Shown: positions 1-11,008, counted from the first letter of the stretch. The stretch: DNA of 37,171 bases from Gonapodya prolifera JEL478 (GCA_001574975.1 KQ965902.1:1-37171), one strand, 5' to 3'. The notes: a model not told the origin generated them from the sequence alone. Made by a program: numbers and translations.

Positions 1-1128
1 GACAGGGCTGTCGGAGGTCTCATTGAACAGGTCCCCTTCGAGGTGTTCGACAATGAGATACACGATTCCAGGATGTATGTAACCTATGTTTCATCTGCAG
101 CTATCAAATCCATTTTCTCAACGGCCACCGACAAGGAACTTGACCTTTGCCGTACCTCCGAAGACCGCGGAGGTTTCTCCCTACTCGCCCGTCCCCCCCT
201 GACCGGCAAATGCCAATTCGTTAACGCCCAAGTCTGAAACTCTCTTCCACTCAGCTGAGTTGGCAACGCTTCTTTAACGTGGCATCTCCGTACTTTTCCC
301 GACGCTGGGTTTGGAGATGCCTTTGGGCTGGTTGGGTCTCCTTACGAGGTATTCCCCTTGGCCTGGAAGTGGGGTCAGTGGCGAAACATCTGTGCAAAGG
401 GAAGGCGGCTCGATGAGGCGCGGAAGTCTCCCGGAGCGTTTGGAAGACAAAATCAGGTGAGACGGTGTCGCTCGAACTCAATAGAAAACCTCTCATTCTT
501 CTTCCTCCTTACTCAGGTGGACGGCCTCCCCGTGGCATCTTCCGGGCAACGTCTCGTCCCCAAGTGGAATTCGGAAGTTCTCCGGGGACAAGGCGGCTAA
601 CGGTCCACCTTTCATGATCCAATTAAGTCCCCTTACGTCCGACACTCTCTGCAACTGAAGGACATTCGCCGCATCGTGAGAATACCTCTTTCGATTTAAA
701 TTATCTTTCCTCGTTTAATTCTTGACGAGTAGTCCTTCTGGTGTGACCCTTTCATCGAGTTCACTCGGGTTGATGGCACACCAACCTCACATATAGTTGG
801 ATTCAACGAAGTGGCATAATTAATCGAGTGTGGTGGCTGCGATATCGATTATACCACCGCCCTCTGTGTAAGTACAACGCAGATACTCAGAGCAGCATAC
901 TGCATTACGGAGAACAGCTGCATTTCACCATCCACGGCGAGCCACGCCTTCACAGCTTTCCCCGGCTCCGAGTAACTTTGGTCATTTTCACCAACTCCCA
1001 ACCCGCCCATTCAACCCTCAAATCCGTCGTCGAGTCCCCATTTCTCGCAGCGGCTCCGCTCTTGGCAGCGTCTTGCGACTCCGATCTCGTGTCCTGCCGA
1101 CCCATCGAACCTCCGGATCCACCAAAAC
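1..1128. other. No confident gene; open frames of unknown meaning
   Basis: Plus frame 1 is open from the first base to a TGA ending at 237, so it could be the 3' end of a gene cut by the window edge. A second plus open frame runs to 600. I recognise neither, and no clean GT..AG join links them. From 620 to 1128 I see no gene; the last few hundred bases are presumably upstream sequence of the ankyrin gene that starts at 1129. Confidence 0.3.
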
Positions 1129-2099
1129 ATGGCAGACACAACTCCGTTCTCCTTCCTCCTTCTGCCTCCCGACCTACAGTCTCGCATCGCCCTTTTCTGG
1201 CTCGACCATCGTCTCTGTCTTCCCATTCCCGCCCTCTCCCGTGACCTCGTCGATGCCTTCTCGAACCCCCACAAGGTCGCACTCCGTGCAACGAAGCGAT
1301 GGGGCTCCCCTACCCGCGCCCTCAAATTAGAGTGCGCTCTTCAGCTGCCGGACCTGCACGCAATCCGTGTCATTCTTCGCATTGGCCGCACTCGGAACGT
1401 GGTGGACGTTGCCGTGTCGGACTTCGCTTGGTTCGCCCTCGATGCCCTTTTGGTCGCTTCGAAGAGCGCGAATCTCGAATTATTAAAAGCATTACTTGAG
1501 GAACGCAACTTCCAGAAAGAAAGCCCACAACTGCGCTGGTACAGTGAGCGTGAAGCAGGCGATGCCTACGAGAAGGATCTCAGGTGCAAAATTCTGAGCA
1601 CCTTGCTCATCCTCGCTGCAAGGGACGGGCATGCGGCCATTGCAGCGGTACTGCTTGACTATTGGGCGCTCATCCACGGAGGAACAGCTTTGGGAAATAC
1701 GGGGCTCATGGTCGCACGTAAAGGAGGACATATTGAGGTATTCCGGATGTTACTGGATAGTGGAGCCCCCATAGACCAGAGGAGTCTGAGGGCGAGACGG
1801 CGCTGTGTATGACTGCGTATGAAGGACACATCGAGACCGTACGGCTCCTCGTCTGCAGGGGTGCGGATGTACGTATTGGGAACGACAAGGCGCTATGGCG
1901 CGCAGCATATAAAGGAAGTAGCCCGTTTTCCTCTGGAGTGTGGAGCCGACGTTGCGGCTGAAGAGCCAATAAAGTGGGAGATTTCCAACGCGCCGTGCTT
2001 GGGACTGCACTTACCTGCGCCGTGCGGAACAGGAAGGTTGACATGGTGGAGTTCCTCCGCAAGAAGGGAGCTGAGATTACAGACTTCGCCTGTCTGTAG
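1129..2099 (+). pseudogene. Ankyrin-repeat protein, three frame breaks
   Basis: The start ATG at 1129 opens a 227-residue frame. Its N-terminus (FSFLLLPPDLQSRIALFW) resembles the leader of fungal ankyrin proteins. Ankyrin helices follow, for example ARDGHAAIAAVLLD and ARKGGHIEVFRMLLDSGA. The repeats then continue in other frames. After the C5 run at 1766-1770 the frame of 1785-1915 reads TALCMTAYEGHIETVRLL and CRGADV. From about 1912 it reads IKEVARFPLECGADVAAEE. From 1965 it reads VDMVEFLRKKGAEI and ends at a TAG at 2097-2099. No intron joins these pieces. One extra C in the C5 run would cure the first break. The protein would be a repeat-based scaffold; its partner is unknown. Either a decaying copy or a sequence with indel errors. 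Confidence 0.72.
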
Positions 2100-2157
2100 C
2101 TGAGCATCCGATGATGCAGCCAGAAACCTAGCTTAGACAAATCTCTGCCTTGCCGAC
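2089..2157 (+). repeat. Inverted repeat, left arm
   Basis: About 69 bp, including the stop codon of the ankyrin gene, pairs in reverse complement with 2525-2589. The first 35 bp match with one mismatch. The rest match with three mismatches and a 5-base gap. The arms are about 370 bp apart. Confidence 0.75.
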
Positions 2158-2337
2158 TTGACATGCATTTAGGTCTCCCTTAAAATAGTGGCGATACGAA
2201 GCTATCTAAGTAAATGCTAGTTGATCCGTGCACATGTAGGCAAAAGGTGTAAAGTTCACAACACCGCACTCGGCAAAAACGCCAGTCTCCCCGCTTCAGG
2301 ACCCGGGAACAACGTACGGCCGAATGCTGTTCAGTCT

Positions 2338-3150
2338 TCATTGGTCATTGGGATCGACGGAGCTGTCCGTCTCCACTTCGTCGTCATCTCTGTCATTTTC
2401 AATGTGGCGCACGATTTCGTCCAGCGCTGCGTTAAGTTTGCTTCCTAAGAAGAAAAGTGGAGGAAGTGTGGTCAGTCAGTGTTTTTTTAAGTGACAAACT
2501 CTCCGTGCCGGGTGGAGTGAGTGGGATCGGCACGGCAGAGATTTCTCTGAGCTACTGGCTGCATCTTCGGATGCTCAGCTACAGACAGGACCCAACGCAA
2601 GACTGGCATCTCTGCCTCCTTCCAAAGCTAATTCTCACCTATTGCTGAGCTGACCACACGTGAGTCTCGCTCTGGTGAGACGAATTCAGCGAGTGGCCTG
2701 TGGTAGTTTTCTTGAGCCACTCGCAGCAAAAGCCATCTGTTCTTGATGAGCGGGAGTTTGCGTCTTTCGTAAAGGAGCTTTTCAGCAAGAAGTATGGTTT
2801 AGCGACTTCGGCGGGGTAACCAATCCTGCGAAGTGCTTTCTTTGCGCGAGAGGCGATCGTGTTTGGCTTTAGGTTCTTGACGTCACGTCCAACACCAGTG
2901 AAGAGGTAACGGAGGTTCGCGCCTTCGGACTTTGCTTTTTTCTGCTGGAGGGCTATCAGCATCGCACCTACGTCCACTCCATCACGGGTGATACGGTCGT
3001 AGTGCCTGTTGGCAGACGAGCCTTGTTCTTCAAGTAGTCGAAGTGAAGGCTGACGTGGTCTTTGGTGACTTTTGATTCGCAATCGACGATAGATGCAAGA
3101 TCTGCTTGTCGTCGGTAGACGTATGTTGTGAAAGCCAGGATGAGCAGCGT
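2338..3150 (-). pseudogene. Remains of a tyrosine-recombinase-like gene
   Basis: Minus-strand coding traces appear in consecutive frames. The first (about 3148-2975) reads TLLILAFTTYVYRRQADLAS and VTKDHVSLHFDYLKNKARLP, like the region around the first catalytic Arg of tyrosine recombinases, where a site Arg-x-x-Asp-Leu follows a helix. The second reads LFTGV..LKPNTIASRAKKALRRIGYP. The third reads RRKLPLIKNRW..ENYHRPLAEF, resembling the final box with the nucleophile Tyr. A good GT..AG intron (2445-2638) then joins to a short acidic tail with TGA at 2338-2340. Two frame breaks and no visible HxxR box argue for a dead copy. The family (Crypton, DIRS or other) cannot be told; the call rests on pattern, not on an alignment. 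Confidence 0.4.
2525..2589 (-). repeat. Inverted repeat, right arm
   Basis: Reverse-complement partner of 2089-2157. It lies inside the predicted intron (2445-2638) of the neighbouring minus-strand recombinase-like gene, so it is non-coding here while the left arm overlaps coding sequence. Confidence 0.75.
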
Positions 3151-3152
3151 TT

Positions 3153-3169
3153 AAAAAAAAAGGGGGGGG
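3153..3169. repeat. A9-G8 mononucleotide tracts
   Basis: Nine A directly followed by eight G. It marks the point where coding signal of the minus-strand recombinase-like gene is lost. Confidence 0.9.
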
Positions 3170-3356
3170 AAGTGAGAGTTGACCGATAATCCAGTCCATT
3201 ACCACGTCACCTCTCTGCGCCCCCACAGCGCCATAATCGTCATCCTCTTCTGGTGCAAGAATTTCTTAGCTGCAAAATTTCAATTGAATTCAATTGATGC
3301 ATTTGTTGTTTTGTCGGCAAAATTATGGCACCAACCTGATCCCTTCTAGCTCTCAC

Positions 3357-4757
3357 ATGGATTCACGCTCCAGCGCCAGTATAAGCACCTTGGACATCTG
3401 CGAATCACGAAGGTAACCGCCGGTTTTGCTGACGATCTTGGGCAGCCGCTGATATTCACGTGTTCACATTCGAAGGGGTCTTGAACACCTTCCAGATGAA
3501 GTTCTGCTGGAAATCTTCACGCTGCTTCCACCAAAGTCGTTTTATACGAGAGCTTCTCGCGTCTGCCGTCGATGGAACGGGATTGCGCGATTCGCGCTTG
3601 ACCCAAACGGCAAAATACTAATCAGCTGCGATATCCTCGTCAACGACTCACCACATTCGTATGGCCGTTTTCCTCCCATCGCCCTATTTTCCAATTTCAC
3701 TCCTGTGATTTTCTTTCGCGGCGATAATGAGGGCTGCCTCACTCCTGTTAAGCGATGGGCGGCCGGCTCAATCAGCTGCGAAATCCATTACAACGCATTC
3801 GCCGATATTGAGCAACGAGGACTCAGTATCCAGGACTTGATTGCCACGCAGACCACACAATCCAATCGGATCCCAGAGCATATCGGTGTTCAGCCCCTCT
3901 GCAGCACGGTCTGGCTATGGCATTGGAGTCGACCCCGGCCAACTTCTATGCACGCCCTCCGCAACGCACTCAATGCGCTCGCACCCAGCGAAGTCATTTT
4001 CTCTCCGACATTCCTCCGAATATGGTCGGAGCACTGGTCGGATCACGGCAAACTTCCGTTTGCAGTGAAGGCTGGGTACGTTGGTGCGGTCCACATACTA
4101 GGACAGAAAATGGTGATAAAGGACGCGCATCAGCATTTTGGAGCTATTTTGGGAGTCCTGCCGAATGCAAGCATGCTTTGCATCGACAGTGAATCACAAG
4201 AGCTTGTCAACGTCAGTGGAGGAGGACACGCTGGGAACTACTCCTCGATCCGTTGTCTTAGCAGCCCATGGAAGAAGGGATCGCTTCAAATGCTTTTGAA
4301 TGGGATATCGTCACTTTTTCCGTATCTGGAAAGGCTTGGTGTGCTCCGCCTCCACCCCGATATGTGGAGCCATGAGGTCGATACACTTCGAGCTATTCCC
4401 ACCGTCAGAGCTGTGTGCTGCTGGTGGGATGAACGTGACTTTTCCCTGAAAACTCCGGAGGTTGAGGTGCAAAACGTCATTGAAGGATTCTGCGATTCCC
4501 TTCCCGAGGTTACGGATTTATACATCCAGTTCTGTTTCCTCCCGCAAGGCGTCATGTCCTGGGAAACCAATTTGCGTGCCTGGAAGGCTCTGCTATCTCG
4601 TACAACCGCGCTCCGTGTTCATGCATGGAGCGCAGACGTTGATGATAAGCAGAGGTGGCACCAGCTTATCCCGCATCTAAGGAAAGCAGCAAAACATAAT
4701 GGTAAAGTCTTCATCTGTTCGGCGCCTCCAATGTTCACCAAAGGAGATTGGCCGTAA
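3357..4757 (+). CDS. F-box protein, one intron
   Basis: ATG at 3357 opens an 18-codon exon. A 63-nt intron (3413-3475, GTAACC..GAAG) joins it in frame to the long exon 3476-4757, giving 445 residues ending in TAA. Directly after the join is an F-box: LPDEVLLEIFTLLPPKSF followed by TRASRVCRRWNGIARFAL, the usual Leu-Pro start and Trp/Arg end. F-box proteins dock to Skp1 and supply substrates to SCF ubiquitin ligases. The remaining 380 residues are probably the substrate-binding part. They have an irregular leucine spacing (FPYLERLGVLRLHPDMW, LPEVTDLYIQFCFLPQG) but no clear LRR consensus. The start is chosen because the long frame is closed upstream by TGA at 3450-3452 without an ATG, and this exon fits frame and phase. 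It appears intact, unlike its neighbours. Confidence 0.8.
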
Positions 4758-5035
4758 CGTGTAGTGGACATTGTCAGCACCAGAGAATGTAGACTAGAAA
4801 ATTGCATTTACTGGATAGGCTTTGCTTTTTTTATTGCACTTCGCTGAGTGGTGCGCTGATCCAGATACATGATATAAACGCGGTTTGACAACTATTTGGA
4901 TGAGGTGTCTGCTCATAACCGAGAACATTGTCAACGTCACAATTGCCGATTCAATGAAATCTCTGTATTCTCGAACATTTGGGACTAAGGATATCATCTT
5001 ATAATCCATCAGTAGGAGGTCCAATATGACTTTGG

Positions 5036-5560
5036 CTACGACTGCTCCTCGCGAAACACCCTAACGACATTATTCTTCACAATGATGACACCGCGGTCCT
5101 CCTCCCTGCTCTCCCCAATCCAATAAATGTGCCCATTGAGCTGTACATCCACCCTCACAAAGATGTTCTCGATGAGATATCGCAACCACCTCACGTATCC
5201 GTAGAACTTCTCCATCTGGTTCCACTCGAGGGCCATCCCGTCCTCTGTCAGTGTTCAGTCACAGTTCAAAGATGGCTGTGATGCTGGAGGGTTGTTGTGG
5301 TCAATTGTTGTGTTGTCGATGCTGAAGTCATCGTTGTCCTTCGCTAGCGGAATCGCGAAAAACTCTCCTTCAACGCCGTACACCTCCTCTCGCGATTTGG
5401 CGAAAGGATTCCCATGCTTTCCATCGTGCTCTGCCCACAATTTGTCCACATCACGCTTCATTCTGCGGGAGGACATGAGAGCGCGGGCGTACGCTTCGTG
5501 TTCAGGAGAAAGCTTCTTGCTGAGCTTCAAAGAGCCCTTGAATATGGTTGTGTATCCCAT
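5036..5560 (-). pseudogene. Bacterial-type uncharacterised protein, one in-frame TGA
   Basis: Starting at ATG 5560 (MGYTTIFKGSLKLSKKL), 101 codons are followed by TGA at 5255-5257. The same frame then stays open for 72 codons to TAG. From memory it resembles an uncharacterised bacterial family of about 160-175 residues that starts MGYTxxFxGxF, has a HTRRMKRD-like box (here SSRRMKRD), a Pro-Pro-x-x-Gln-Pro box (here NNPPASQP), TEDGxxxEWxxxEKFYxYV (here TEDGMALEWNQMEKFYGYV) and a C-terminal LNGxxxWxGE (here LNGHIYWIGE). The family usually has a Trp where the TGA sits, so one G-to-A change explains it. No intron is seen. Function unknown. A bacterial origin is possible. It could be a recently disabled gene, a read-through gene or a sequence error. 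Confidence 0.6.
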
Positions 5561-5868
5561 TTCCTTTTTGATTGAAATTGGATGATCAGTTCCACGTTCC
5601 GCAGTGTAGCCGCGTGATGGTTGGAAACGGAGTACGTACGCGAGTGTACGTGTTCAAGACCGCGATCTTTCCGGGGGATGGAGCCAGAATCACCACGCGG
5701 ATGGGGATTTGATTTCTGTGGTCTTTGTCGGTGGGAAGACGAAGTGAAGATGTTGAGATGATCCGGAAGACTACATGGAGCCACGTGAAGACAGTGCATA
5801 CACGTCATCCAGAAATTGGCTCGATCTGATGGTGGTTCGGACTGGTCAGAGTCCGACAGTGAATCTGT

Positions 5869-5895
5869 GAGGGGCGCTGGCGGGGAGCGCCCCTC
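5869..5895. repeat. Perfect 10-bp GC-rich hairpin
   Basis: GAGGGGCGCT and its exact reverse complement are separated by 7 bases. It lies in the gap 5561-6148, where I see no gene. Its role is unknown. Confidence 0.6.
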
Positions 5896-6148
5896 AGAGT
5901 AGGATTTGTACGTGCGGGAGAGACGGGACTGGGTAGCGCACGAGTGGTCGAGTGTTCTGTGTAGGGTCTCTCCTTGTACAATGTGCCACGTATCCGAGAT
6001 AAAATGCCACGGCTAAAGTACTGATACGCAACTTAGCAATTGTCAGTAGGAAAGGGGGCCGCCCGAAGCCCCTGACAAATCCACCAAGACCCATCCGCCT
6101 GTTGAATCCCTGCGCAACGATAGAAAGAAGGAGAAAGAGGTCTTTCCA

Positions 6149-7733
6149 ATGGACAGCATACCCGTAGAACTTGTGCGGGAGATTTTGAAGTGGTGTCCCA
6201 AAAGTTCTTTGAAGGCTCTTTCACTAACATGGTGAGCTTTCCCACTTTTGCTTGAAACATTGAAAAGGGCACTTATTATCTCGTTGACCCCAAACTTCTA
6301 ATTCGCGCATATCATATCACGTCGCCCGTCGGCCTCTTTTATTTAAGTCGAACTGTTTCCCAGAACGCTCGCGCATGCCTATGGAGTACTTTGGCCGTCG
6401 TCAATGTATTCAACGACTGCAGGCAGAGACTTCATGTTGAGACCACTTGGGAAACATCAGCGGGTGGTGCGTTTTTCCCGGTAACCACTCTCATACTTGG
6501 TACCATCAGTGGTGTCTCCTATATGGAAATGGTGACGAGGACCCTTACGAAGTCGCGTGGACACATTGAAAAAATTTCCTTGAGTGGACTCTTCCACACT
6601 GCTGGTACGCCGCTCCTCAATTGCCTTTTCAGACACTGTGTGAAGTTTTACTCAGTCAATCTTGGCCGTTGGGTATCTTTCGAGAGAATGGATGACTTGA
6701 GCTTCGATGGGAGTGCCTGGCGCGCTGTGACGGACATTTTTAACAAACCTCCTCCAGAACACCCCATTGTGACACTTTACCCCATAACATCCGTACGCAC
6801 CTTTGCTTTTGTCTTCACAAACCAAATATTCCGCAACATGAGCTAAAATGATCACGGGGCCAGCTCGCCCTCAGTTTTCAGACTCAGTTCTGTGGATAAT
6901 GACTCGAGATCTGGCTCAACCCCGAAGAAAGATCCGTTTCCACTTTTTGCGAGTGAATTTATGACAGGTCTCCAGCATATAAGCATTTTCGCCGGTTTGG
7001 GAGGGGCTTTCAACAACACTTTCGCTTCGCAAAATGAAATCAACAGCATATCTGCTTTCTGCAGTCTCATCAAATCCAACCACATCATCCGCTCATTCTC
7101 GCTGACGGGTGCCCGTCACTTCCCAAGAACAACGTTTCCCTGGGCTGACCTCTTTGAGTGGCGCCAGCTCACTTCATTTTCTCTGTGTCACACCGTCCTC
7201 CCATCGTTGGACACTTTTGATCTACTCATATCCACCATTGAAATGCAGTGCTTGGACTTGGTGCGCTTCACTGGCGAGGAAATACCGTGGCAGAAGAAGG
7301 ATCAGCGCTGAAGGCCGTCGCGCCAGAGATAGTGCACCTGAAATGGTTCCCTCAGTTGACCAGGGTCCCACTCTAGCGCGACTGTTTCGGTCATTGGGCA
7401 AGCTTAGGGAGGTTGATTTGGGCACCACGAAAGGCATTTCCGACTTTTGTGCCGTTGTGGGTGCCCCTGGGCGACAAACTCACAAAACTCACCGTGGCTG
7501 CGTGCCCGACATTCACAGACACCGCGCTCCTTGAAGCGTCGTGGGTGTGCCCCAACATCGAGGTGTTGGACGAGAGCAAGTCGGGAGTGACGAGCGGGGA
7601 AAGTGTTCGCTCGGCGGTGATGGCAATGCGGAGGTTGAGGGAGATCAGGCTTGTGGGACTGGGAATTAAGCTGGAGGACAGTGTGTTAGCGGAGTTTGGA
7701 AGGTTGGGAAAGCTCAAAGTGGTTGAATTGTGA
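6149..7733 (+). pseudogene. F-box / leucine-rich protein, broken
   Basis: ATG at 6149 begins an F-box (MDSIPVELVREILKWCPKSS). A 116-nt intron (6232-6347) joins it in frame to QNARACLWSTLAVVNVF, giving a normal F-box end. The frame then meets TAA at 6844-6846 but stays coding-like to 7311. Nearby AG acceptors were tested for an intron that removes the stop; none keeps the frame. Further shifts near 7290, 7370 and 7455 link leucine-rich segments: VHLKWFPQLTRV, LFRSLGKLREVDLGTT, CPNIEVLDES and MRRLREIRLVGLGIKL. It ends at TGA 7731-7733. The intact form would be an SCF substrate receptor of about 450-500 residues. Probably a decayed relative of the F-box gene at 3357, unless indels are sequencing errors. 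Confidence 0.65.
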
Positions 7734-8032
7734 TGGAGAGTTTGGCGACGAAATATGGAACGAATGAGCATGCCTGGTATGCCAGAAAGTAAAGGGCAAT
7801 AGAGCAAGTAAAATCTCTGAAAATATTTAATGTCATTATCCCAAGTGTGAGAGAGATCAAGCTTGCGAGAGATCATCCTGTGACACGTTAACTGGTCGGG
7901 CGCAGTACACGTTTTCCAGTCACACGTTCACTAAAAATTGAGAAACGCCTTGACCGCGAAGGTCTTTCACCCTAGGTACCATAAAAACTTGATCGAGGAA
8001 CGTTCCAGAATTGGCAAGACACCGCCAGAAAC
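7734..8032. other. Gap without a visible gene
   Basis: The spacer between the broken F-box gene and the zinc-finger gene is A/T-richer than its flanks. I see no conserved frame or RNA. Confidence 0.4.
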
Positions 8033-8552
8033 ATGATCACGTCGCTACGGCAGTACAATGCGCAAAGCTTGAGCGAGTTTGATCTGTTTATGCGAAAGGA
8101 GTGTGGATCTTTGGATGAGAGGTGGGACTGATTCCGTCGATCAGCGCTAACGTCCAACCGTTCAAAGGAATTAATCTCCCTTGTCTTCTAGAGCTAGAGT
8201 GATACCGCAACCGCCTCCATCGGGGAAACCACCCCACCCGCTCGAACCCATCCCCCCGCTCCAACCAGCACTGCGCCACATTTACCACACCCCACTCGTC
8301 CACACCAAAATCCCCACCACAGCGTCAACCCACCTCGCTCGCTCACATATGCGGGTGGGACTCATGCGCCCGATCGTTCAACGCGAGGCAGGATTTGGAT
8401 CTGCACCGGGTTGCGTCCCACTATAATCTGTTCAAAAACACCAGCAGCCTGAATCCGAACAGGAATACGCAGGTGTGTGGCGTGCGAGGGTGCATGAGGT
8501 CGTTCGGGACAATGGATGGGGTGAAGGAGCATCGGAGGGTTGTGCATGGTTG
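8033..8552 (+). CDS. Small two-finger C2H2 zinc-finger protein, possible frame break
   Basis: ATG at 8033 opens a 29-codon exon ending at a GT at 8122; a TTCTAG acceptor ends at 8191. The 3' end encodes two C2H2 fingers: CGWDSCARSF..DLHRVASH (C-x4-C-x12-H-x4-H) and CGVRGCMRSF..VKEHRRVVH of the same spacing, then TGA at 8550-8552. Such fingers normally bind DNA. A Pro-rich segment precedes them. The exon-2 frame set by the acceptor differs by one from the finger frame, and no alternative AG between them restores it. Either one base is missing or an unseen intron exists. I cannot assign an ortholog. Confidence 0.5.
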
Positions 8553-8804
8553 ACCATGCGATAATTTCCTAGTTGTTCGCACAAGCATCATTATAAGACA
8601 ATTTTCTGTCTGGTTCTCTGATTTTCTCCGGGGAAATTGTGCGAACCCAGCTGACTCAGTCGAAATCCTTAGCCCTGAGGGAAAACGTACTGTCAGCGCA
8701 GATCAAACTTGGCTCGGTCAGATGATTTCGGCGCCTTTTATCTTCCTCTCCTTCCACAGCTGTAAGCGACTAGGATACTATACTCAAGGCCATTGCTCGT
8801 CGCC

Positions 8805-10395
8805 ATGCCTATCGTACACAAAGCTGATCAAACTGCCACACCACCCCGAGCACAAGCACATGCACACATTCCGAACGAATCAGAACCCCTCATCACCACG
8901 AAACCCTCACCACCACCCAAACACATCAGCGGCGCACGCCAACTCATCGGGTATGCCGCCACGGGGGTCATGTTCGGTTTCGCCCTGCAGAAAGGCCGTG
9001 TAAGCTGCTTTCCACCCCTCTTTCCTTCCCAGCGCCGTCCACTCACCCCGGCCCCCCGCGCACAGGTCTACGACCCCACACTCATCCAATCCCAACTCCT
9101 CCTCACCGACTTCACCATGGTCAAGATGTTCCTCTCCGCCGTCGCCTCCACCCAACTCATCGTCGCCGCGGCTGAGTGGGCGGGGTTAAGGGTGGCGGAC
9201 GGATCAAGTGTGGAGGGTGTGAGGATGAAGTTTAGAGGGGATAAGGAGTGTAGAGGGTTGTTGTCGGTGGGGGCGGGGAGTGTGCTTTTGGGTGCGGGGA
9301 TGGCGCTTGCGGGGGCTTGTCCTGGTACGTTTTTGCAAGAGAAGCTTTCTGAGATGCTTTTCCCTCATGCTTTATGCATTTTCTAGGCACGGTTCTCGCT
9401 CAAGTGGGAAGCGGCGTTCCCGGATCTGTTCTGACGGTGGTCGGTGCAGGGATCGGAGTAGCGGCCGTTTCCGTTCTCGATCCCGTCCTGAAGCGGGGCT
9501 TTTACCGGGTGTGGGTACCGGAGAGTAAGGATTTGGAACACATGGTTCGTACACGGCGCAAAGCTGAAACCGCATACATTCGTGACTAATTCTTGTTCAT
9601 TTTCAGACCGGTGTTCCGTTCAAAACTCTCACCAAGATATCCTCGGTACTCCTGGTCTCGCTTCTGGTGCTTCTGGAGCAACTAGTACCTACCGACAGTA
9701 CATACGTGTTCACAACATTCCCGTCTCTGTTCGACAAGGGTGAGTGGAAGATCAACGTGCTGAACCGTTGACGGGACGTCTCAATGCATCGCCATTCTTG
9801 AATCTAGCGTGGAGACCGTGGTTTGCTGGCATAATGATTGGGTTCACTCAACTCTTGTCTCTGATGATGACGTCGCAGTTCGTCGGTACCAGGTAAGCGC
9901 TACACTCGTACACCGCATCACCACTTCCCACCCTTTACTGACCCTTTCCCACCTTCCACCTCTAGCTCCCATTTCGTCGCCCTCTTCGCCCCAATCCTTA
10001 AACCCCTCTTACATCTCGACCTGATCGACCCATCCACCGAACTCGCCTCGTATAACTTCCCATCCCGGAAATGGTTCCTCAGCATCCTGCAAGTCTCGGG
10101 GCTCGTCGCCGGCTCGGCGATCTCTGCGCGTCTGGGGGGAACGTGGGGGTCGAGCGCCGGGTTGATCTCTGCTGGAGGTGCGACTGTCCCCATCACAGTA
10201 TCCGCGCTCGGTGGGGCCGCGCAAGCACTCCTGGGCGGATTTTTTCTTCTTTTTGGCGCGCGGGTGGCAAAGGGGTGCACGAGCGGACACGGGATTTCGG
10301 GCATGGGCCGGCTCAGTACGCTTTCGCTTGTTGCAGTACCTTCGATGTTTGCAGGGGGGATTGCAACGGCAATGGTGCTGAAATACCTTTTTTAA
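8805..10395 (+). CDS. YeeE/YedE (TsuA-like) membrane transporter, copy 1
   Basis: Six exons (8805-8999, 9066-9324, 9387-9544, 9607-9739, 9808-9892, 9966-10395) give 419 residues with no stop. All five introns (62-73 nt) have GT..AG ends. The protein is strongly hydrophobic with many Gly-rich helices. It carries the two Cys motifs of the family: ALAGACPGT in the first half and GARVAKGCTSGHGISG near the C-terminus. YeeE/YedE proteins are inner-membrane channels; bacterial TsuA imports thiosulfate, passing it along conserved Cys residues. In a fungus the substrate and membrane are unknown; import of a reduced sulfur compound is an inference. The start ATG at 8805 gives a 40-residue hydrophilic leader before the first helix. 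It is followed 613 bp later by a paralog on the same strand. Confidence 0.88.
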
Positions 10396-11008
10396 AAATT
10401 TCTAGTACATATACTAGATCACTGTAATTTTTGCCATGCATTACACTTCATTTCGAAACTATTGAGTAGAGATCTGTTCTCAGACGACGCAGCACGGTCG
10501 ACAATGGTCTGCACTGCACGATTTTGAAATGAGTCGATAATATCACAACGCCGCAGTTTACTCTTCGGTTTACAAGGGATGGTTAATGACAAGGATACTC
10601 CCTTCGGTATTCTCAGGACAGAGTATTTTTTAGGGGAGCAGAAGGATCTCATCACAATGTAAAATCATTCGGTGCTTGAGAGGACGATCAATAATTCTGC
10701 AGAAGTAGTATCTCCGCGAAACCAGAGTGGTGCAGGGGGGGGGGGGGGGGGGGGGTTGGGCGAATGCTGAGATTTACTTGCGATGATTCGATTATCTTGC
10801 GAAATCCAATGCATGTTGAGCGGAAAGATAAATTGATGACTCCATCTTTCTCCGAGAATTATGATGACATTTGTTTTTCTCGGATTTATGACGATCCTTT
10901 ACGTGTATTCCCGAGCCGACCGTTGTATGCTGAGTCAGCGCGAGGTCAGCACCTTTCCTACCTGCTGCCCTCTTCACGCCTTTTCTCTGGTGACGGAAAA
11001 CTAAGAAC
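10396..11008. other. Spacer between the two YeeE/YedE genes
   Basis: About 610 bp without a recognisable gene. It holds the 3' flank of copy 1, a 21-G run (10735-10755) and presumably the promoter of copy 2. Confidence 0.5.
10735..10755 (+). repeat. G21 homopolymer
   Basis: Twenty-one consecutive G, about 250 bp upstream of the start of the second YeeE/YedE gene. Such a run can form G-quadruplex DNA, and its length is likely unstable or miscounted. Confidence 0.95.

Noticed and set aside
6792-6888. An intron removing the TAA in the second F-box gene
   Set aside because: Donors at 6769 and 6793 are phase 0, but every AG between 6842 and 6907 gives the wrong phase, and several run into a stop soon after.
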